64,000 nt of DNA from Bordetella genomosp. 2. GTDB taxonomy: Bacteria; Pseudomonadota; Gammaproteobacteria; Burkholderiales; Burkholderiaceae_B. Below the pieces are notes generated by a model. The model worked only from the letters and a program-made list of their open reading frames with translations. It searched no databases and was not told the DNA's origin. The DNA lies in NCBI RefSeq assembly GCF_002261345.1, contig NZ_NEVT01000003.1:1054001-1118000 (forward strand). The letters are read 5' to 3'. Positions 45,371 to 56,144 of the stretch are shown here, piece after piece (positions within the stretch are counted from its first letter, which is position 1; the number at the start of each line of letters is the position of its first letter). A program made the translations under genes and the position numbers.

Positions 45371-45409
45371 CCCCCCCTGGGGGGGAAGCGCGCAGCGCTC
45401 CGGGGGGGG
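45371..45409. repeat. Homopolymeric C7/G7/G8 stretch behind rho
   Basis: C7 (45371-45377), one T, G7 (45379-45385), then AAGCGCGCAGCGCTCC and G8 (45402-45409), ending 3 bp from the rho stop codon. The C-tract can pair with either G-tract, and GCGC-GCA-GCGC makes a small inner stem, so the rho transcript could fold here in alternative ways. It may act as the rho terminator region and is prone to slippage, but lies outside coding sequence. Confidence 0.6.
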
Positions 45410-45412
45410 ACC

Positions 45413-46669
45413 CTACTTCTTCATCATCTCGAAGAATTCGGCATTGGTCTTGGTGGCGCGCATCTTGTCCAGGATGAATTCCATCGACTGGACTTCGTCC
45501 ATGTCGTGGATGAACTTGCGCAGCACCCACACCTTCTGCAGCAGCTCGGGCTTGATCAGCAGTTCTTCGCGGCGCGTGCCGGACTTGTTCAGGTTGATGG
45601 CCGGATAGACGCGCTTCTCGGCCAGGCGCCGTTCGAGGTGCACTTCGGAGTTGCCGGTGCCCTTGAATTCTTCGTAGATGACCTCGTCCATGCGGCTGCC
45701 GGTCTCGATCAGCGCGGTGCCCAGGATGGTGAGCGAGCCGCCTTCCTCGAGGTTGCGCGCCGCGCCGAAGAAGCGCTTGGGACGCTGCAGGGCGTTGGCG
45801 TCGACGCCGCCGGTGAGCACCTTGCCCGAGGCCGGCACCACGGTGTTGTAGGCACGGGCCAGGCGGGTGATGGAGTCCAGCAGGATCACCACGTCTTTCT
45901 TCATCTCGACCAGGCGCTTGGCCTTCTCGATGACCATTTCGGCGACCTGCACGTGGCGGGTGGCCGGCTCGTCGAAGGTGGAGGCGACCACTTCGCCGCG
46001 CACGGTGCGCTGCATCTCGGTGACTTCCTCGGGGCGCTCGTCGACCAGCAGGACGATCATGACGGCGTCGGGGTAGTTGGTGGTGATGGCGTGGGCGATG
46101 TGCTGCATCATCACCGTCTTGCCCGACTTGGGGCTGGCCACGATCAGGCCCCGCTGGCCCTTGCCGATGGGGGCGAAGATGTCCATGATCCGGCCGGTCA
46201 GGTTTTCTTCGCTCTTGATGTCGCGTTCCAGGCGCAGCGGCTGGTTGGGATGCAGCGGCGTCAGGTTCTCGAACATGATGCGATGCTTGATCGCCTCGGG
46301 CGCCACGCCGTTGACCTTGTCGACCTTGACCAGGGCGAAGTAGCGTTCGCCGTCCTTGGGCGTGCGCACCTCGCCTTCGATGGAGTCGCCGGTGTGCAGG
46401 TTGAAGCGGCGGATCTGCGACGGCGAAATGTAGATGTCGTCGGTGCTGGCCAGGTACGAGGTTTCGGGCGAACGCAGGAACCCAAAGCCGTCGGGCAGGA
46501 CTTCCAGCACGCCATCGCCGAAAATCTGTTCGCCCTGCTTGGCGCGCCGCTTCATGATGGCGAACATCAGCTCTTGCTTGCGCAAGCGGTTGGCGTTTTC
46601 GATTTCCAGGCCGGCGGCCATTTCCAGCAACTGCGAGACGTGCAGCGCCTTCAGTTCATTGAGGTGCAT
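45413..46669 (-). CDS. rho: Transcription termination factor Rho
   Basis: Hexameric RNA-dependent ATPase that ends transcription of untranslated RNA. The 418-residue protein (E. coli: 419) has the N-terminal Rho domain ([18 protein letters not shown]), the RNA-binding cold-shock-like domain with [13 protein letters not shown] (residues 61-73), Walker A ASPKSGKT (178-185), Walker [16 protein letters not shown] and the R-loop region [24 protein letters not shown]. It follows trxA on the same strand, with a GC-rich hairpin in the 121-bp gap; rho genes often sit downstream of trxA. Confidence 0.97.
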   Translation of the reverse strand: MHLNELKALHVSQLLEMAAGLEIENANRLRKQELMFAIMKRRAKQGEQIFGDGVLEVLPDGFGFLRSPETSYLASTDDIYISPSQIRRFNLHTGDSIEGEVRTPKDGERYFALVKVDKVNGVAPEAIKHRIMFENLTPLHPNQPLRLERDIKSEENLTGRIMDIFAPIGKGQRGLIVASPKSGKTVMMQHIAHAITTNYPDAVMIVLLVDERPEEVTEMQRTVRGEVVASTFDEPATRHVQVAEMVIEKAKRLVEMKKDVVILLDSITRLARAYNTVVPASGKVLTGGVDANALQRPKRFFGAARNLEEGGSLTILGTALIETGSRMDEVIYEEFKGTGNSEVHLERRLAEKRVYPAINLNKSGTRREELLIKPELLQKVWVLRKFIHDMDEVQSMEFILDKMRATKTNAEFFEMMKK

Positions 46670-46738
46670 CGCGGTGAAAGGGGGAAAGTAGAGAAGGGCT
46701 CTGGCGGCGGGCCACGGACGGGCCCGCGCGGTACAAAG

Positions 46739-46757
46739 GCGCCGGCGGCGCCGGCGC
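46739..46757 (-). terminator. Hairpin after trxA
   Basis: GCGCCGGC-GGC-GCCGGCGC forms an 8-bp all-GC stem with a 3-nt loop; on the minus strand it is followed by CTTTGT, a short U-rich tail. It lies 34 bp after the trxA stop and may reduce read-through into rho. Confidence 0.55.
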
Positions 46758-46790
46758 GTGCGTGTGGTTTACAGCGCGTAGTTTACAACG

Positions 46791-47117
46791 TTACAGCGCG
46801 CCGTCCAGGAAAGCGGTCAGTTGCGACTTCGACAGGGCGCCCACCTTGGTGGCGGCGGCCTGCCCGTCCTTGAAGAGCATCAGGGTGGGAATGCCGCGGA
46901 TGCCGTACTTGGCGGCGGTGCCCTGGTTTTCGTCGACGTTGAGCTTGGCGACCGTCAGGCGGCCGGCGTATTCGGTGGCGACCTCTTCGAGGATCGGCGC
47001 GATCATCTTGCAGGGGCCACACCAGGCGGCCCAGTAGTCGACCAGCACGGGCTGGCTGGACTTGATCACATCGGCATCGAAGCTGGCGTCGCTGACGTTC
47101 TTGATTTGCTCGCTCAT
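46791..47117 (-). CDS. trxA: Thioredoxin 1
   Basis: Cytosolic protein disulfide reductase, 108 residues, with the WCGPC active site at residues 32-36 and the cis-Pro loop GIRGIPTL. The start at 47117 ([10 protein letters not shown]) matches the usual thioredoxin N-terminus; an upstream ATG at 47147 would add ten unlikely residues. It is transcribed away from parE. Confidence 0.96.
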   Translation of the reverse strand: MSEQIKNVSDASFDADVIKSSQPVLVDYWAAWCGPCKMIAPILEEVATEYAGRLTVAKLNVDENQGTAAKYGIRGIPTLMLFKDGQAAATKVGALSKSQLTAFLDGAL

Positions 47118-47423
47118 GGTGATTCTCGGTTCAGCAGCATGGGTCACACCTTGCGGCCCTGCCGTTTTGTTCTACTGATAGGTTGGTAAGGGTTAAGCAT
47201 ACCACTGTTGATAACAACAGGGTTTGCCGGTTTTGTGTAGGATTGGCGACGCGGCCCGGGGAGCAGGGGCCGGCGCTTGCCGGCGCCGCCGCCTCCGGGC
47301 CGCCAGATTTGTCATCGTACCGAATTCGGGGCTGGTCAGGTCGTGCGCATCCCACCTCGGGCCGCGCAGAATCTGGACTTGTCCTTAAAATGTCGGTTTT
47401 TTTCCACAGATGTTGGGGATAAC
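47118..47423. other. Divergent intergenic region trxA-parE
   Basis: A 306-bp stretch without a gene. The part near trxA is AT-rich and holds the perfect inverted repeat CTGTTG-ATAA-CAACAG (47205-47220), a possible operator or promoter element for trxA. The middle is GC-rich with overlapping GGCGCC/CCGGCG self-complementary stretches (47270-47300). Near parE there is TTAAAAT (about 47384) and a run of T, and GGGGAT 5 bp before the TTG start. I could not define a convincing -35/-10 pair, and saw no riboswitch. Confidence 0.5.
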
Positions 47424-49385
<1,962 letters not shown>

Positions 49386-49434
49386 GCCGCGCCCCGGGCC
49401 GGCTCCCTGACAGTACACGCAACCGCTTAGACAC

Positions 49435-51750
49435 ATGACCGACAGCAATCAACCCGGCCTGTTCGACGAGGCCGCCGGCGAGGCCGACGAGGCCATCACG
49501 CTGGCCCGCTACGCCGAGCAGGCTTACCTGGACTACGCCGTTTCCGTGGTGCGCGGCCGCGCCCTGCCCGATGTGGGCGACGGCCAGAAGCCGGTGCAGC
49601 GCCGCATTCTCTATGCCATGCAGGACATGGGCCTGGGCCCCGGCGCCAAGCCGGTGAAATCGGCCCGCGTGGTCGGCGACGTGCTGGGCAAGTACCATCC
49701 GCACGGCGACCAGGCAGCCTACGACGCCATGGTGCGCATGGCGCAGGATTTCTCCCTGCGCTATCCGCTGATCGACGGCCACGGCAATTTCGGCTCGCGC
49801 GACGGCGACAACGCCGCGGCGATGCGCTACACCGAGGCGCGCCTGACGCCGTTCTCGCGCCTGCTGCTGGACGAGCTCGACGAGGGCACGGTCGATTTCG
49901 CGCCCAACTACGACGGCAGCCAGCAAGAACCGCAGATGCTGCCGGCGCGCCTGCCGGTGATGCTGCTGAACGGCGCCTCCGGCATCGCGGTGGGCATGGC
50001 CACCGAGATCCCGTCGCACAACCTGCGCGAGATCGCGCAGGCCTGCGTGGCGCTGCTCAAGCAGCCCAAGCTGCCGGACGAGGACTTGTACGCCATGGTG
50101 CCGGGGCCGGATTTCGCCGGCGGCGGTCAGATCATCACGCCGGCGGCCGACATCGCGCAGATCTACGCCGGCGGGCGCGGCTCGCTGAAGGCGCGGGCGC
50201 GCTGGCAGTTCGAGGAACTGGCGCGCGGCCAGTGGCAACTGGTGGTTCACGAGCTGCCGCCGGGCACGTCGTGCCAGAAGGTGTTGGAAGAGATCGAGGA
50301 AATCACCAACCCCAAGGTCAAGGCCGGCAAGAAGAGCCTGACGACCGACCAGCAGCAGGGCAAGGCGGTCATGCTGAACCTGCTGGACGCGGTGCGCGAC
50401 GAATCGGGCAAGGATGCCGCCGTGCGCCTGGTGTTCGAGCCCAAGACCTCGCGCGTGGACCGCGACGAGTTCGTCAACACGCTGCTGGCCCAGACCAGCA
50501 TGGAAAGCAGCGTGCCGGTCAACCTGGTGTGCATCGGCACCGACGGCCGGCCGCGCCAGAAGGGGCTGCGCGACATCCTCACCGAATGGCTGGCGTTCCG
50601 CACCGACACCGTGGTGCGCCGCACCCGCCACCGCCTGGACAAGGTCATCGACCGCATCCATGTGCTGGAAGGGCGCATGGTGGTGTACCTGAACGTCGAC
50701 GAGGTCATCCAGACCATCCGCGAGTCCGACGAGCCCAAGGCCGCGCTGATGCAGCGCTTCAAGCTGTCCGAGCGCCAGGCCGAGGACATCCTGGAAATGC
50801 GGCTGCGCCAGCTGGCACGCCTGGAAGGCATCAAGATCGAGCAGGAATTGGCCGACAAGCGCGACGAGCAGGCGCGCCTGCAGGAGCTGCTGGACAACCC
50901 CGCCTCGCTCAAGCGCCTGCTGATCAAGGAGATCGAAGCCGACGCCAAGCAGTACGGCGACGAGCGCCGCACGCTCATCGAGACCGCCGAGCGCGCGGTG
51001 CTCGAGACCAAGGTGCTGGACGAGCCGGTGACCGTCATCGTGTCGCAGAAGGGCTGGCTGCGCGCCCGCCAGGGACACGGCCACGATGCCTCGCAATTCG
51101 GCTTCAAGCAGGGCGACGACCTGTACGGCGCGTTCGAGTGCCGCACCACCGACACGCTGATCGCGGTGGGCGACAACGGCCGCGTCTATTCGGTGGCCGT
51201 CGCGGGCCTGCCGTCGGCGCGCGGCGACGGGCAGCCGGTCACCACCATGATCGACCTGGAGCCGGGCACGCGCATCGTGCACAGCATCGCCGCGGCGGCC
51301 GATACGCGCTGGCTGCTGGCCACCCAGCGCGGCTTCGGCTTCGCGACGCGCCTGGGCGACATGGTGTCGCGCCAGCGCGGCGGCAAGCAGTTCATCACGC
51401 TCGAACAGGGCGATGCCCTGCTGCGGCCGGTGCCGCTGTTCGAGGGCGCGCGGCAGCTGGCGCTGCTGTCGGCCAAGGGCAAGTTCCTGGTGTTCGGGCT
51501 GGACGAGGTCAAGACGCTGGCGGGCGGCGGCCGCGGCACCATCCTGATCGGCCTGGACGCCGCCGACAAGCTGGCCCAGACCGTGCCCGTGGGGCCGGCC
51601 GGCCTGCGCGCCGCCGGCATCTACCGCAACAAGCCGACCGAGGACATCCTGGCCGGCGCGGCGCTCGAGGCCTACGTAGGCAAGCGCGCCCGCAAGGGCC
51701 GCGCGCTGGACGTGCGGCCCAAGCAGCCGGTGCTGTCGCCGGTACTGTGA
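49435..51750 (+). CDS. parC: DNA topoisomerase IV subunit A
   Basis: DNA-cutting subunit of topoisomerase IV, 771 residues. The catalytic Tyr132 is in AMRYTEARL, and the GyrA-box-free C-terminal beta-pinwheel occupies about residues 520-750. The drug-contact helix reads [11 protein letters not shown]: the position equal to E. coli ParC Ser80 is Gln93, and Glu84 corresponds to Asp97. Adjacent parE supports ParC over GyrA. A 99-bp tandem repeat array starts 26 bp after the stop. Confidence 0.95.
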   Translation: MTDSNQPGLFDEAAGEADEAITLARYAEQAYLDYAVSVVRGRALPDVGDGQKPVQRRILYAMQDMGLGPGAKPVKSARVVGDVLGKYHPHGDQAAYDAMVRMAQDFSLRYPLIDGHGNFGSRDGDNAAAMRYTEARLTPFSRLLLDELDEGTVDFAPNYDGSQQEPQMLPARLPVMLLNGASGIAVGMATEIPSHNLREIAQACVALLKQPKLPDEDLYAMVPGPDFAGGGQIITPAADIAQIYAGGRGSLKARARWQFEELARGQWQLVVHELPPGTSCQKVLEEIEEITNPKVKAGKKSLTTDQQQGKAVMLNLLDAVRDESGKDAAVRLVFEPKTSRVDRDEFVNTLLAQTSMESSVPVNLVCIGTDGRPRQKGLRDILTEWLAFRTDTVVRRTRHRLDKVIDRIHVLEGRMVVYLNVDEVIQTIRESDEPKAALMQRFKLSERQAEDILEMRLRQLARLEGIKIEQELADKRDEQARLQELLDNPASLKRLLIKEIEADAKQYGDERRTLIETAERAVLETKVLDEPVTVIVSQKGWLRARQGHGHDASQFGFKQGDDLYGAFECRTTDTLIAVGDNGRVYSVAVAGLPSARGDGQPVTTMIDLEPGTRIVHSIAAAADTRWLLATQRGFGFATRLGDMVSRQRGGKQFITLEQGDALLRPVPLFEGARQLALLSAKGKFLVFGLDEVKTLAGGGRGTILIGLDAADKLAQTVPVGPAGLRAAGIYRNKPTEDILAGAALEAYVGKRARKGRALDVRPKQPVLSPVL

Positions 51751-51775
51751 GGGAACCGCGCGCTAGGGGTCTCGC

Positions 51776-52060
51776 GATAGGTGTCTGACACCCTCATGCG
51801 GCACGCGTGGCTTGCCCCGGGTGTCTCGGGGGTGTCAGACACCTGACTCCGGACGCCTGGTCGCCCGCCTACGTGATAGGTGTCTGACACCCCTATGCCG
51901 CGATAGCGGCTTGCCCCGGGTGTCTCGGGGGTGTCAGACACCTGGCTCCGGACGCCTGGTCGCCTGCCTACGTGATAGGTGTCTGACACCCCTATGCCGC
52001 GATAGCGGCTTGCCCCGGGTGTCTCGGGGGGTGTCAGACACCTGACTCCGGACGCCTGGC
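51776..52060. repeat. Tandem repeat array, 2.9 copies of a 99-bp unit
   Basis: Units begin with GATAGGTGTCTGACACC at 51776, 51875 and 51974; copies 2 and 3 are nearly identical, while copy 1 differs mainly at 51793-51810. Each unit holds two 13-bp palindromes in opposite orientation: GGTGTCTGACACC (51780, 51879, 51978) and GGTGTCAGACACC (51831, 51930, 52030), separated by CCCCGGGTGTCTCGGGG. The last copy stops after GACGCCTGGC and has one extra G. It fills the 328-bp gap between the convergent parC and acyl-CoA synthetase genes; no gene is apparent in it. Confidence 0.93.
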
Positions 52061-52078
52061 CCCCAGGCGCCTGCGCCT

Positions 52079-54178
52079 TCAGCGCAGGATCGCCACGCCG
52101 TCCGCCGCCTTGACTCCCTGGCCCTCGGGCAGCACGAACAGCGGGTTGATCTCCGCTTCGGCCAGTTTGTCCCCGAGTTCCTCCGCCATGTGGGCAAAGG
52201 CCAGGATGGCGTCGACCAGGGCCGGGATGTCGGCGCGCGGCGCGCCCCGGTAGCCTTCGAGCAGCGCGCGGGTCTTCAATTCGCGCACCATGGCCTCGGC
52301 GTCGGCCCGCGTCAGCGGCAGCAGGCGCAGCGCGGTGTCGTCGAACAGCTCGGCGGCGACCCCGCCCATGCCCAGCAGTATCGCGGGGCCCAGTTGCGGG
52401 TCGTGGTGCAGGCCCAGGATCATCTCCACGCCGCCGCGCACCATTTCCTGGACCAGCAGACCCTCGATGGGCGCATCGGTGGCGGCGCGCACGGCCTGCA
52501 GCATGGCCTGGCCGCGCGCCTCGACCTCGGCCGCCGGCACGCCGACCGCGACGCCGCCGATGTCGCTCTTGTGCGCCAGTTGCCGCGACAGCGCCTTGAT
52601 CACCACGCGTTCGCCCAGCGCCGCGGCGGCCGGGCCCGCCTCGGCCGGCGTGGCGGCGATGGCTTCGCGCACGGTGGGGACACCGAAGCGCGCGAACAGC
52701 GCCTTGCTGTCGGCCTCGTGCAATGGGCCGGCGGGCAGGGCGCGCGCCTGGGCGCCGGCTTCCCGCCGCGCGGCGTCATCGGCGGGCGCGCCGCAGGCCG
52801 GCGTGGCGGCGGGCGCCGCGCGGCGCGCCAGCATGGCGGCGAATGCCGACGCGCAGCTCTCGGGCGCCGCGAAGGCAGGAATGCCCTGGCGGTTCAGGTC
52901 CGCCACGATGTGCGGCGCATGCGGGCTGACGTAGACCAGCACGGGCTTGTCGCTGTCCCGCAGGCAATCGCGCACGGCGCCGGACACCAGCCCGGGATGC
53001 TGCAGCGACGACGATCCGGCGATGACCACCGCGCCGTCGTAGCCCGGGCTGGCCAGCAGTGCGCCGAGCGCGCCGCGCAGCAGCTCGGGCTTGAGCCCGG
53101 CCAGGGTCAGGTCGATCGGATTGCGGCTCAGCACGGCGTCGCCGCCGCTTTCCAGCGCGTCCAGCCGCGCCGCGGTCGCGCCATCGGGGGCGGGCGTGTC
53201 CAGGCCGGCCAGGCCGCAACTGTCGGCCACCAGCGTGCCGGCGCCGCCGGTGGAGGTCAGGATGGCGATGCGCCGGCCCGCCAGCCGCCGGCCGGTGGCC
53301 AGCGCCGCCGGAATGTCCAGCAGGTCGGCGAAAGTCTGGGCGCGAATCACGCCGCATTGCGCGAACAGCGCGTCGTACATGCGGTCGGCGCCGGCCAGCG
53401 CGCCGGTATGCGACACCGCCGAGCGCGCGCCGGATTCCGACCGGCCCACCTTGAACACGACCAGCGGCTTGCCCAGCCGCGCCGCGCGCACGGCTGCGGC
53501 GCGGAAGGCGGCCGGCTTGCGCAGGCCTTCGATATACAGCGCGATGACGGCGGTGGCCGGGTCGTCCAGCAGGCTCTCGACCAGGTCGGCCACATCCAGG
53601 TCGGCCTCGTTGCCGGTCGAGACCAGTTTCGAGAAGCCGATGCCGCGGCTGGCGGCGCGCGACAGCATGGCCCCCAGCACGCCGCCGCTCTGCGACACGA
53701 CGGCGATCGAGCCGCGCTGCAGGTCGTCCATTTCCAGCGCGCCGCTGGCCGACAGCGTGATGCCGTCGGTCAGGTTGACCAGGCCGATGGTATTGGGTCC
53801 CAGCAGCGGCATGTCGCCGGCGGCCTCGCGCAGCGCACGCTGCCGTTCCGCGCCGGCGGCGCCGGTTTCCTGGAAGCCGCTGGCCAGCACGATGGCCGCG
53901 CCGGCGCCGCGCCCGGCCAAGTCCCGCACGGCCTGCGCCGCGCGCGCGGCGCCCAGCAGCACCAGGCCCACGTCGGGTGCTTCGGGCAGGGACGCCACAT
54001 CGGCATAGCAGGGCAGGCCGGCGATCGTCTCGCTGCGCGGGTTCACCGGATAGATCCGGCCTGCGTAGCCGTGCTTCTGCAAATAGGCGATCGGGCGGCC
54101 GGCGGTCTTGGCGGACTCCGACGAGGCGCCGATCACGGCCACGCTGCGCGGCCGCAGCAGGGAATCGAGCTGTCGCAT
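52079..54178 (-). CDS. ADP-forming-type acyl-CoA synthetase (acetate-CoA ligase family)
   Basis: A 699-residue fused enzyme of the NDP-forming acyl-CoA synthetase family. In order: CoA-binding Rossmann domain (about 1-130, LLRPRSVAVIGASSESAKTAGRP), two succinyl-CoA-synthetase-like ligase domains (about 145-460, with a SHTGALAG block that carries the phospho-His in relatives), and a C-terminal ATP-grasp domain (about 480-699, VIKALSRQLAHKSDIGGV, EMVRGGVEMILG and EINPLFVLPEG). It would activate an organic acid reversibly with ATP. The ATG at 54178 starts the CoA-binding domain directly. It follows the enoyl-CoA hydratase gene by 8 bp. Confidence 0.9.
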   Translation of the reverse strand: MRQLDSLLRPRSVAVIGASSESAKTAGRPIAYLQKHGYAGRIYPVNPRSETIAGLPCYADVASLPEAPDVGLVLLGAARAAQAVRDLAGRGAGAAIVLASGFQETGAAGAERQRALREAAGDMPLLGPNTIGLVNLTDGITLSASGALEMDDLQRGSIAVVSQSGGVLGAMLSRAASRGIGFSKLVSTGNEADLDVADLVESLLDDPATAVIALYIEGLRKPAAFRAAAVRAARLGKPLVVFKVGRSESGARSAVSHTGALAGADRMYDALFAQCGVIRAQTFADLLDIPAALATGRRLAGRRIAILTSTGGAGTLVADSCGLAGLDTPAPDGATAARLDALESGGDAVLSRNPIDLTLAGLKPELLRGALGALLASPGYDGAVVIAGSSSLQHPGLVSGAVRDCLRDSDKPVLVYVSPHAPHIVADLNRQGIPAFAAPESCASAFAAMLARRAAPAATPACGAPADDAARREAGAQARALPAGPLHEADSKALFARFGVPTVREAIAATPAEAGPAAAALGERVVIKALSRQLAHKSDIGGVAVGVPAAEVEARGQAMLQAVRAATDAPIEGLLVQEMVRGGVEMILGLHHDPQLGPAILLGMGGVAAELFDDTALRLLPLTRADAEAMVRELKTRALLEGYRGAPRADIPALVDAILAFAHMAEELGDKLAEAEINPLFVLPEGQGVKAADGVAILR

Positions 54179-54186
54179 GGTCTTGC

Positions 54187-54996
54187 CTACCTCTTGGCCG
54201 CGGTCTTGGCCAGGAACGCCGCCACCGAGGCGCGGTGTTCGGTCGTGGTGTAGCAGACCGCCTGGGCCTGGCTGCTCATGGCGAACGATTGCTCGGCGCT
54301 CAGCTCGAACGTCTGGTTCAGCATGGTCTTGGACAGCGCCAGCGCCGTCGGCGAGCCGTGCGACAGTTCGGCCGCCCAGGCGCGCGCCTGGGCCAGCAGC
54401 GTATCGGCCGTGGCGACGCGGTCGATCATGCCCAGCGCCAGCGCTTCGTCGGCCGCCACGCGCCGGCCGGAGAAGATCAGCTCCTTGGCGCGCGCCAGGC
54501 CCACCCGGCGCGGCAGGAAATACATGCCGCCGCCGTCGGGAATCAGGCCCCGGTGGATATACGTCATCGACAGATGCGCGCTGTCGGCCGCGATGACGAA
54601 ATCGCACGACAGCGCCATGTCGCAGCCCAGCCCGGCGGCGGCGCCGTTGACGGCGGCGATGGTGGGCTTGGGCAGCTTGAACAGCGCGGTCACGGCATGA
54701 TGCGTGCGCTGCTGGCGCGTCCAGCCGTTGAAGGCGACTTCGCCGGCCGGGGCGTCCAGGCGCGCCTGCATGCCCTTGATGTCGCCGCCGGCGCAGAAGG
54801 CCGGGCCAGCGCCGGTGACGACCAGCGCGCGTATCGCCGGGTCGCGCGCGGCGCGGTCGAGCGCCTCCAGCAGTTCGCCGCGCATGGCGTCGTCGATGGC
54901 ATTGCGCACGGCGGGACGGTTCAGCGTCAGCACGCCGATGCCGTCCTCCACGCTGAGCAGGATGGCGGCGGTAGACGGGGGCTCAATAGGGGACAT
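54187..54996 (-). CDS. Enoyl-CoA hydratase/isomerase
   Basis: A 269-residue crotonase-family enzyme that would hydrate a 2-enoyl-CoA or isomerise a related thioester. The oxyanion-hole motif is FCAGGDIKGM (near residue 67-76), with GAAAGLGCDMALSCDFVIAADSA following; the second helix positions carry YIHRGLIPDGGGMYFLPRRVG, where the acid/base Glu of hydratases (usually EVxLGLxPGxG-like) appears as Asp in PDGG. The start at 54996 fits. It lies between the Bug receptor (34 bp) and the acyl-CoA synthetase (8 bp). Confidence 0.9.
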   Translation of the reverse strand: MSPIEPPSTAAILLSVEDGIGVLTLNRPAVRNAIDDAMRGELLEALDRAARDPAIRALVVTGAGPAFCAGGDIKGMQARLDAPAGEVAFNGWTRQQRTHHAVTALFKLPKPTIAAVNGAAAGLGCDMALSCDFVIAADSAHLSMTYIHRGLIPDGGGMYFLPRRVGLARAKELIFSGRRVAADEALALGMIDRVATADTLLAQARAWAAELSHGSPTALALSKTMLNQTFELSAEQSFAMSSQAQAVCYTTTEHRASVAAFLAKTAAKR

Positions 54997-55030
54997 GGTC
55001 GATCCGGATGACAGGGGATAGGATGGAAGG

Positions 55031-56032
55031 TCAGTTCTGCTGCAGATGGGCGTCGCGCACCACTTGGCTCCAGCGCTGCTCCTCGGCTTTGACGTAGCTG
55101 GACAATTGCTGCGGCGGGCCGGCGTCCACCACCAAGCCCTCTTCGGCCACGCGTTCCTGGAAGGCCGGGGTGCGCACCGCGTGGGCGATGGCCGTGTGCA
55201 GCCGCTGCACCGCGGCTTCCGGCGTGCCGGCCGGCGCATACACGCCATACCAGCTTTCCGCCTGGTAGCCCGGCACGCCCGCCTCGGCCACGGTGGGCAG
55301 GTCGGGGAAGGCTTTCGAGCGCTCTGCCGACGTGACCGCCAGCGCGCGCAGCTTGCCGCTCTTGATGTGGGACGCGACGCTCGCCACGGTGGTGAACATG
55401 AGCTGGATCTGCCCGCCCATCAGGTCGTTCAGCGCCGGCGCGCTGCCCTTATAGGGCACGTGCACCAGGTCGACCTTGGCCAGGTTCTTGAACAGCTCGC
55501 CGGCCAGGTGCGCCGAGGTGCCGTTGCCGAACGACCCATAGTTGAGCGTGCCGGGCTTGGCGCGCGCCTCGTCGAGCAAGTCCTGGACACTGTGGAACGG
55601 CGATTGTGGATTGACCACCAGCACATTGGGCGAGTGCGCCACCAGCGCGACCGGGGTGAAGGCGCGCTCGGTGTCGTACGGCAGGTTCTTGTGCAGCGAC
55701 GGGTTGACCGCGTGGGCGAAGGTGGCCATGACCAGCGTATAGCCGTCGGGTTCGCTGCGCGCGACGAACTGGGTGCCGATCACCGTGCCGGCGCCGGGGC
55801 GGTTCTCGACGATGACGGTCTGGCCCAGGTCCCGGCCCATGCCTTCGGCCAGCACGCGCGAGACGATGTCGGTGCCGCCGCCGGGCGCGAAGGGCACCAC
55901 CAGCGTGACGGGGCGTTCGGGAAATGCGGCCCGCGCGGGATGGCTGCCCAGCGCCACGGCGGCGGCGGCCAGCACGCCGGCCAGCAGCCGCGGCGCGCGG
56001 CGCGTCCGGTCGGGGGAAGGGAAAAGCGGCAT
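55031..56032 (-). CDS. Bug/TctC-family periplasmic substrate-binding protein
   Basis: A 333-residue receptor of the tripartite tricarboxylate transporter family, greatly expanded in Bordetella. A signal peptide ends near HPARA-A (about residue 35). Mature features are FPERPVTLVVPFAPGGGTDIVSR, the ENRPGAGT loop and YGSFGNGTSAHLAGELF, which lines the ligand pocket. GGAGAC lies before the ATG. No TctA/TctB membrane genes are adjacent, so it may be an orphan receptor serving a distant transporter. The neighbours suggest an organic-acid ligand. Confidence 0.93.
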   Translation of the reverse strand: MPLFPSPDRTRRAPRLLAGVLAAAAVALGSHPARAAFPERPVTLVVPFAPGGGTDIVSRVLAEGMGRDLGQTVIVENRPGAGTVIGTQFVARSEPDGYTLVMATFAHAVNPSLHKNLPYDTERAFTPVALVAHSPNVLVVNPQSPFHSVQDLLDEARAKPGTLNYGSFGNGTSAHLAGELFKNLAKVDLVHVPYKGSAPALNDLMGGQIQLMFTTVASVASHIKSGKLRALAVTSAERSKAFPDLPTVAEAGVPGYQAESWYGVYAPAGTPEAAVQRLHTAIAHAVRTPAFQERVAEEGLVVDAGPPQQLSSYVKAEEQRWSQVVRDAHLQQN

Positions 56033-56106
56033 GGCTGTCTCCAGGATTTTTCGTCAGCGTTCCGTCGGGAGGCGGAACTGCAGCGAAATTGTGAGACGGC
56101 CGGGGC

Positions 56107-56136
56107 GGGGCGGACAATCAACAATTTGTCCGCCCC
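56107..56136 (-). terminator. Strong hairpin between lysR and the Bug gene
   Basis: GGGGCGGACAA (56107-56117) and TTGTCCGCCCC (56126-56136) form a perfect 11-bp stem with an 8-nt loop, 8 bp after the LysR stop. No U-run follows on the minus strand. It could be a terminator, an RNA-stabilising stem or a palindromic operator for the downstream Bug gene. Confidence 0.5.
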
Positions 56137-56144
56137 AGACTGAC

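Noticed and set aside
47205-47220. CTGTTG-ATAA-CAACAG upstream of trxA as riboswitch or terminator
   Set aside because: The stem is only 6 bp with weak pairs and no conserved aptamer features; kept only as a note in the intergenic entry.
51672-52045. Repetitive open frames on both strands across the tandem array
   Set aside because: The 99-bp unit is a multiple of three, so any stop-free frame repeats automatically. No ribosome-binding site or family match was seen.
51776-52060. Possible CRISPR array
   Set aside because: Whole 99-bp units are repeated, including the part that would be spacer, and there are no cas genes nearby. This is a tandem repeat.
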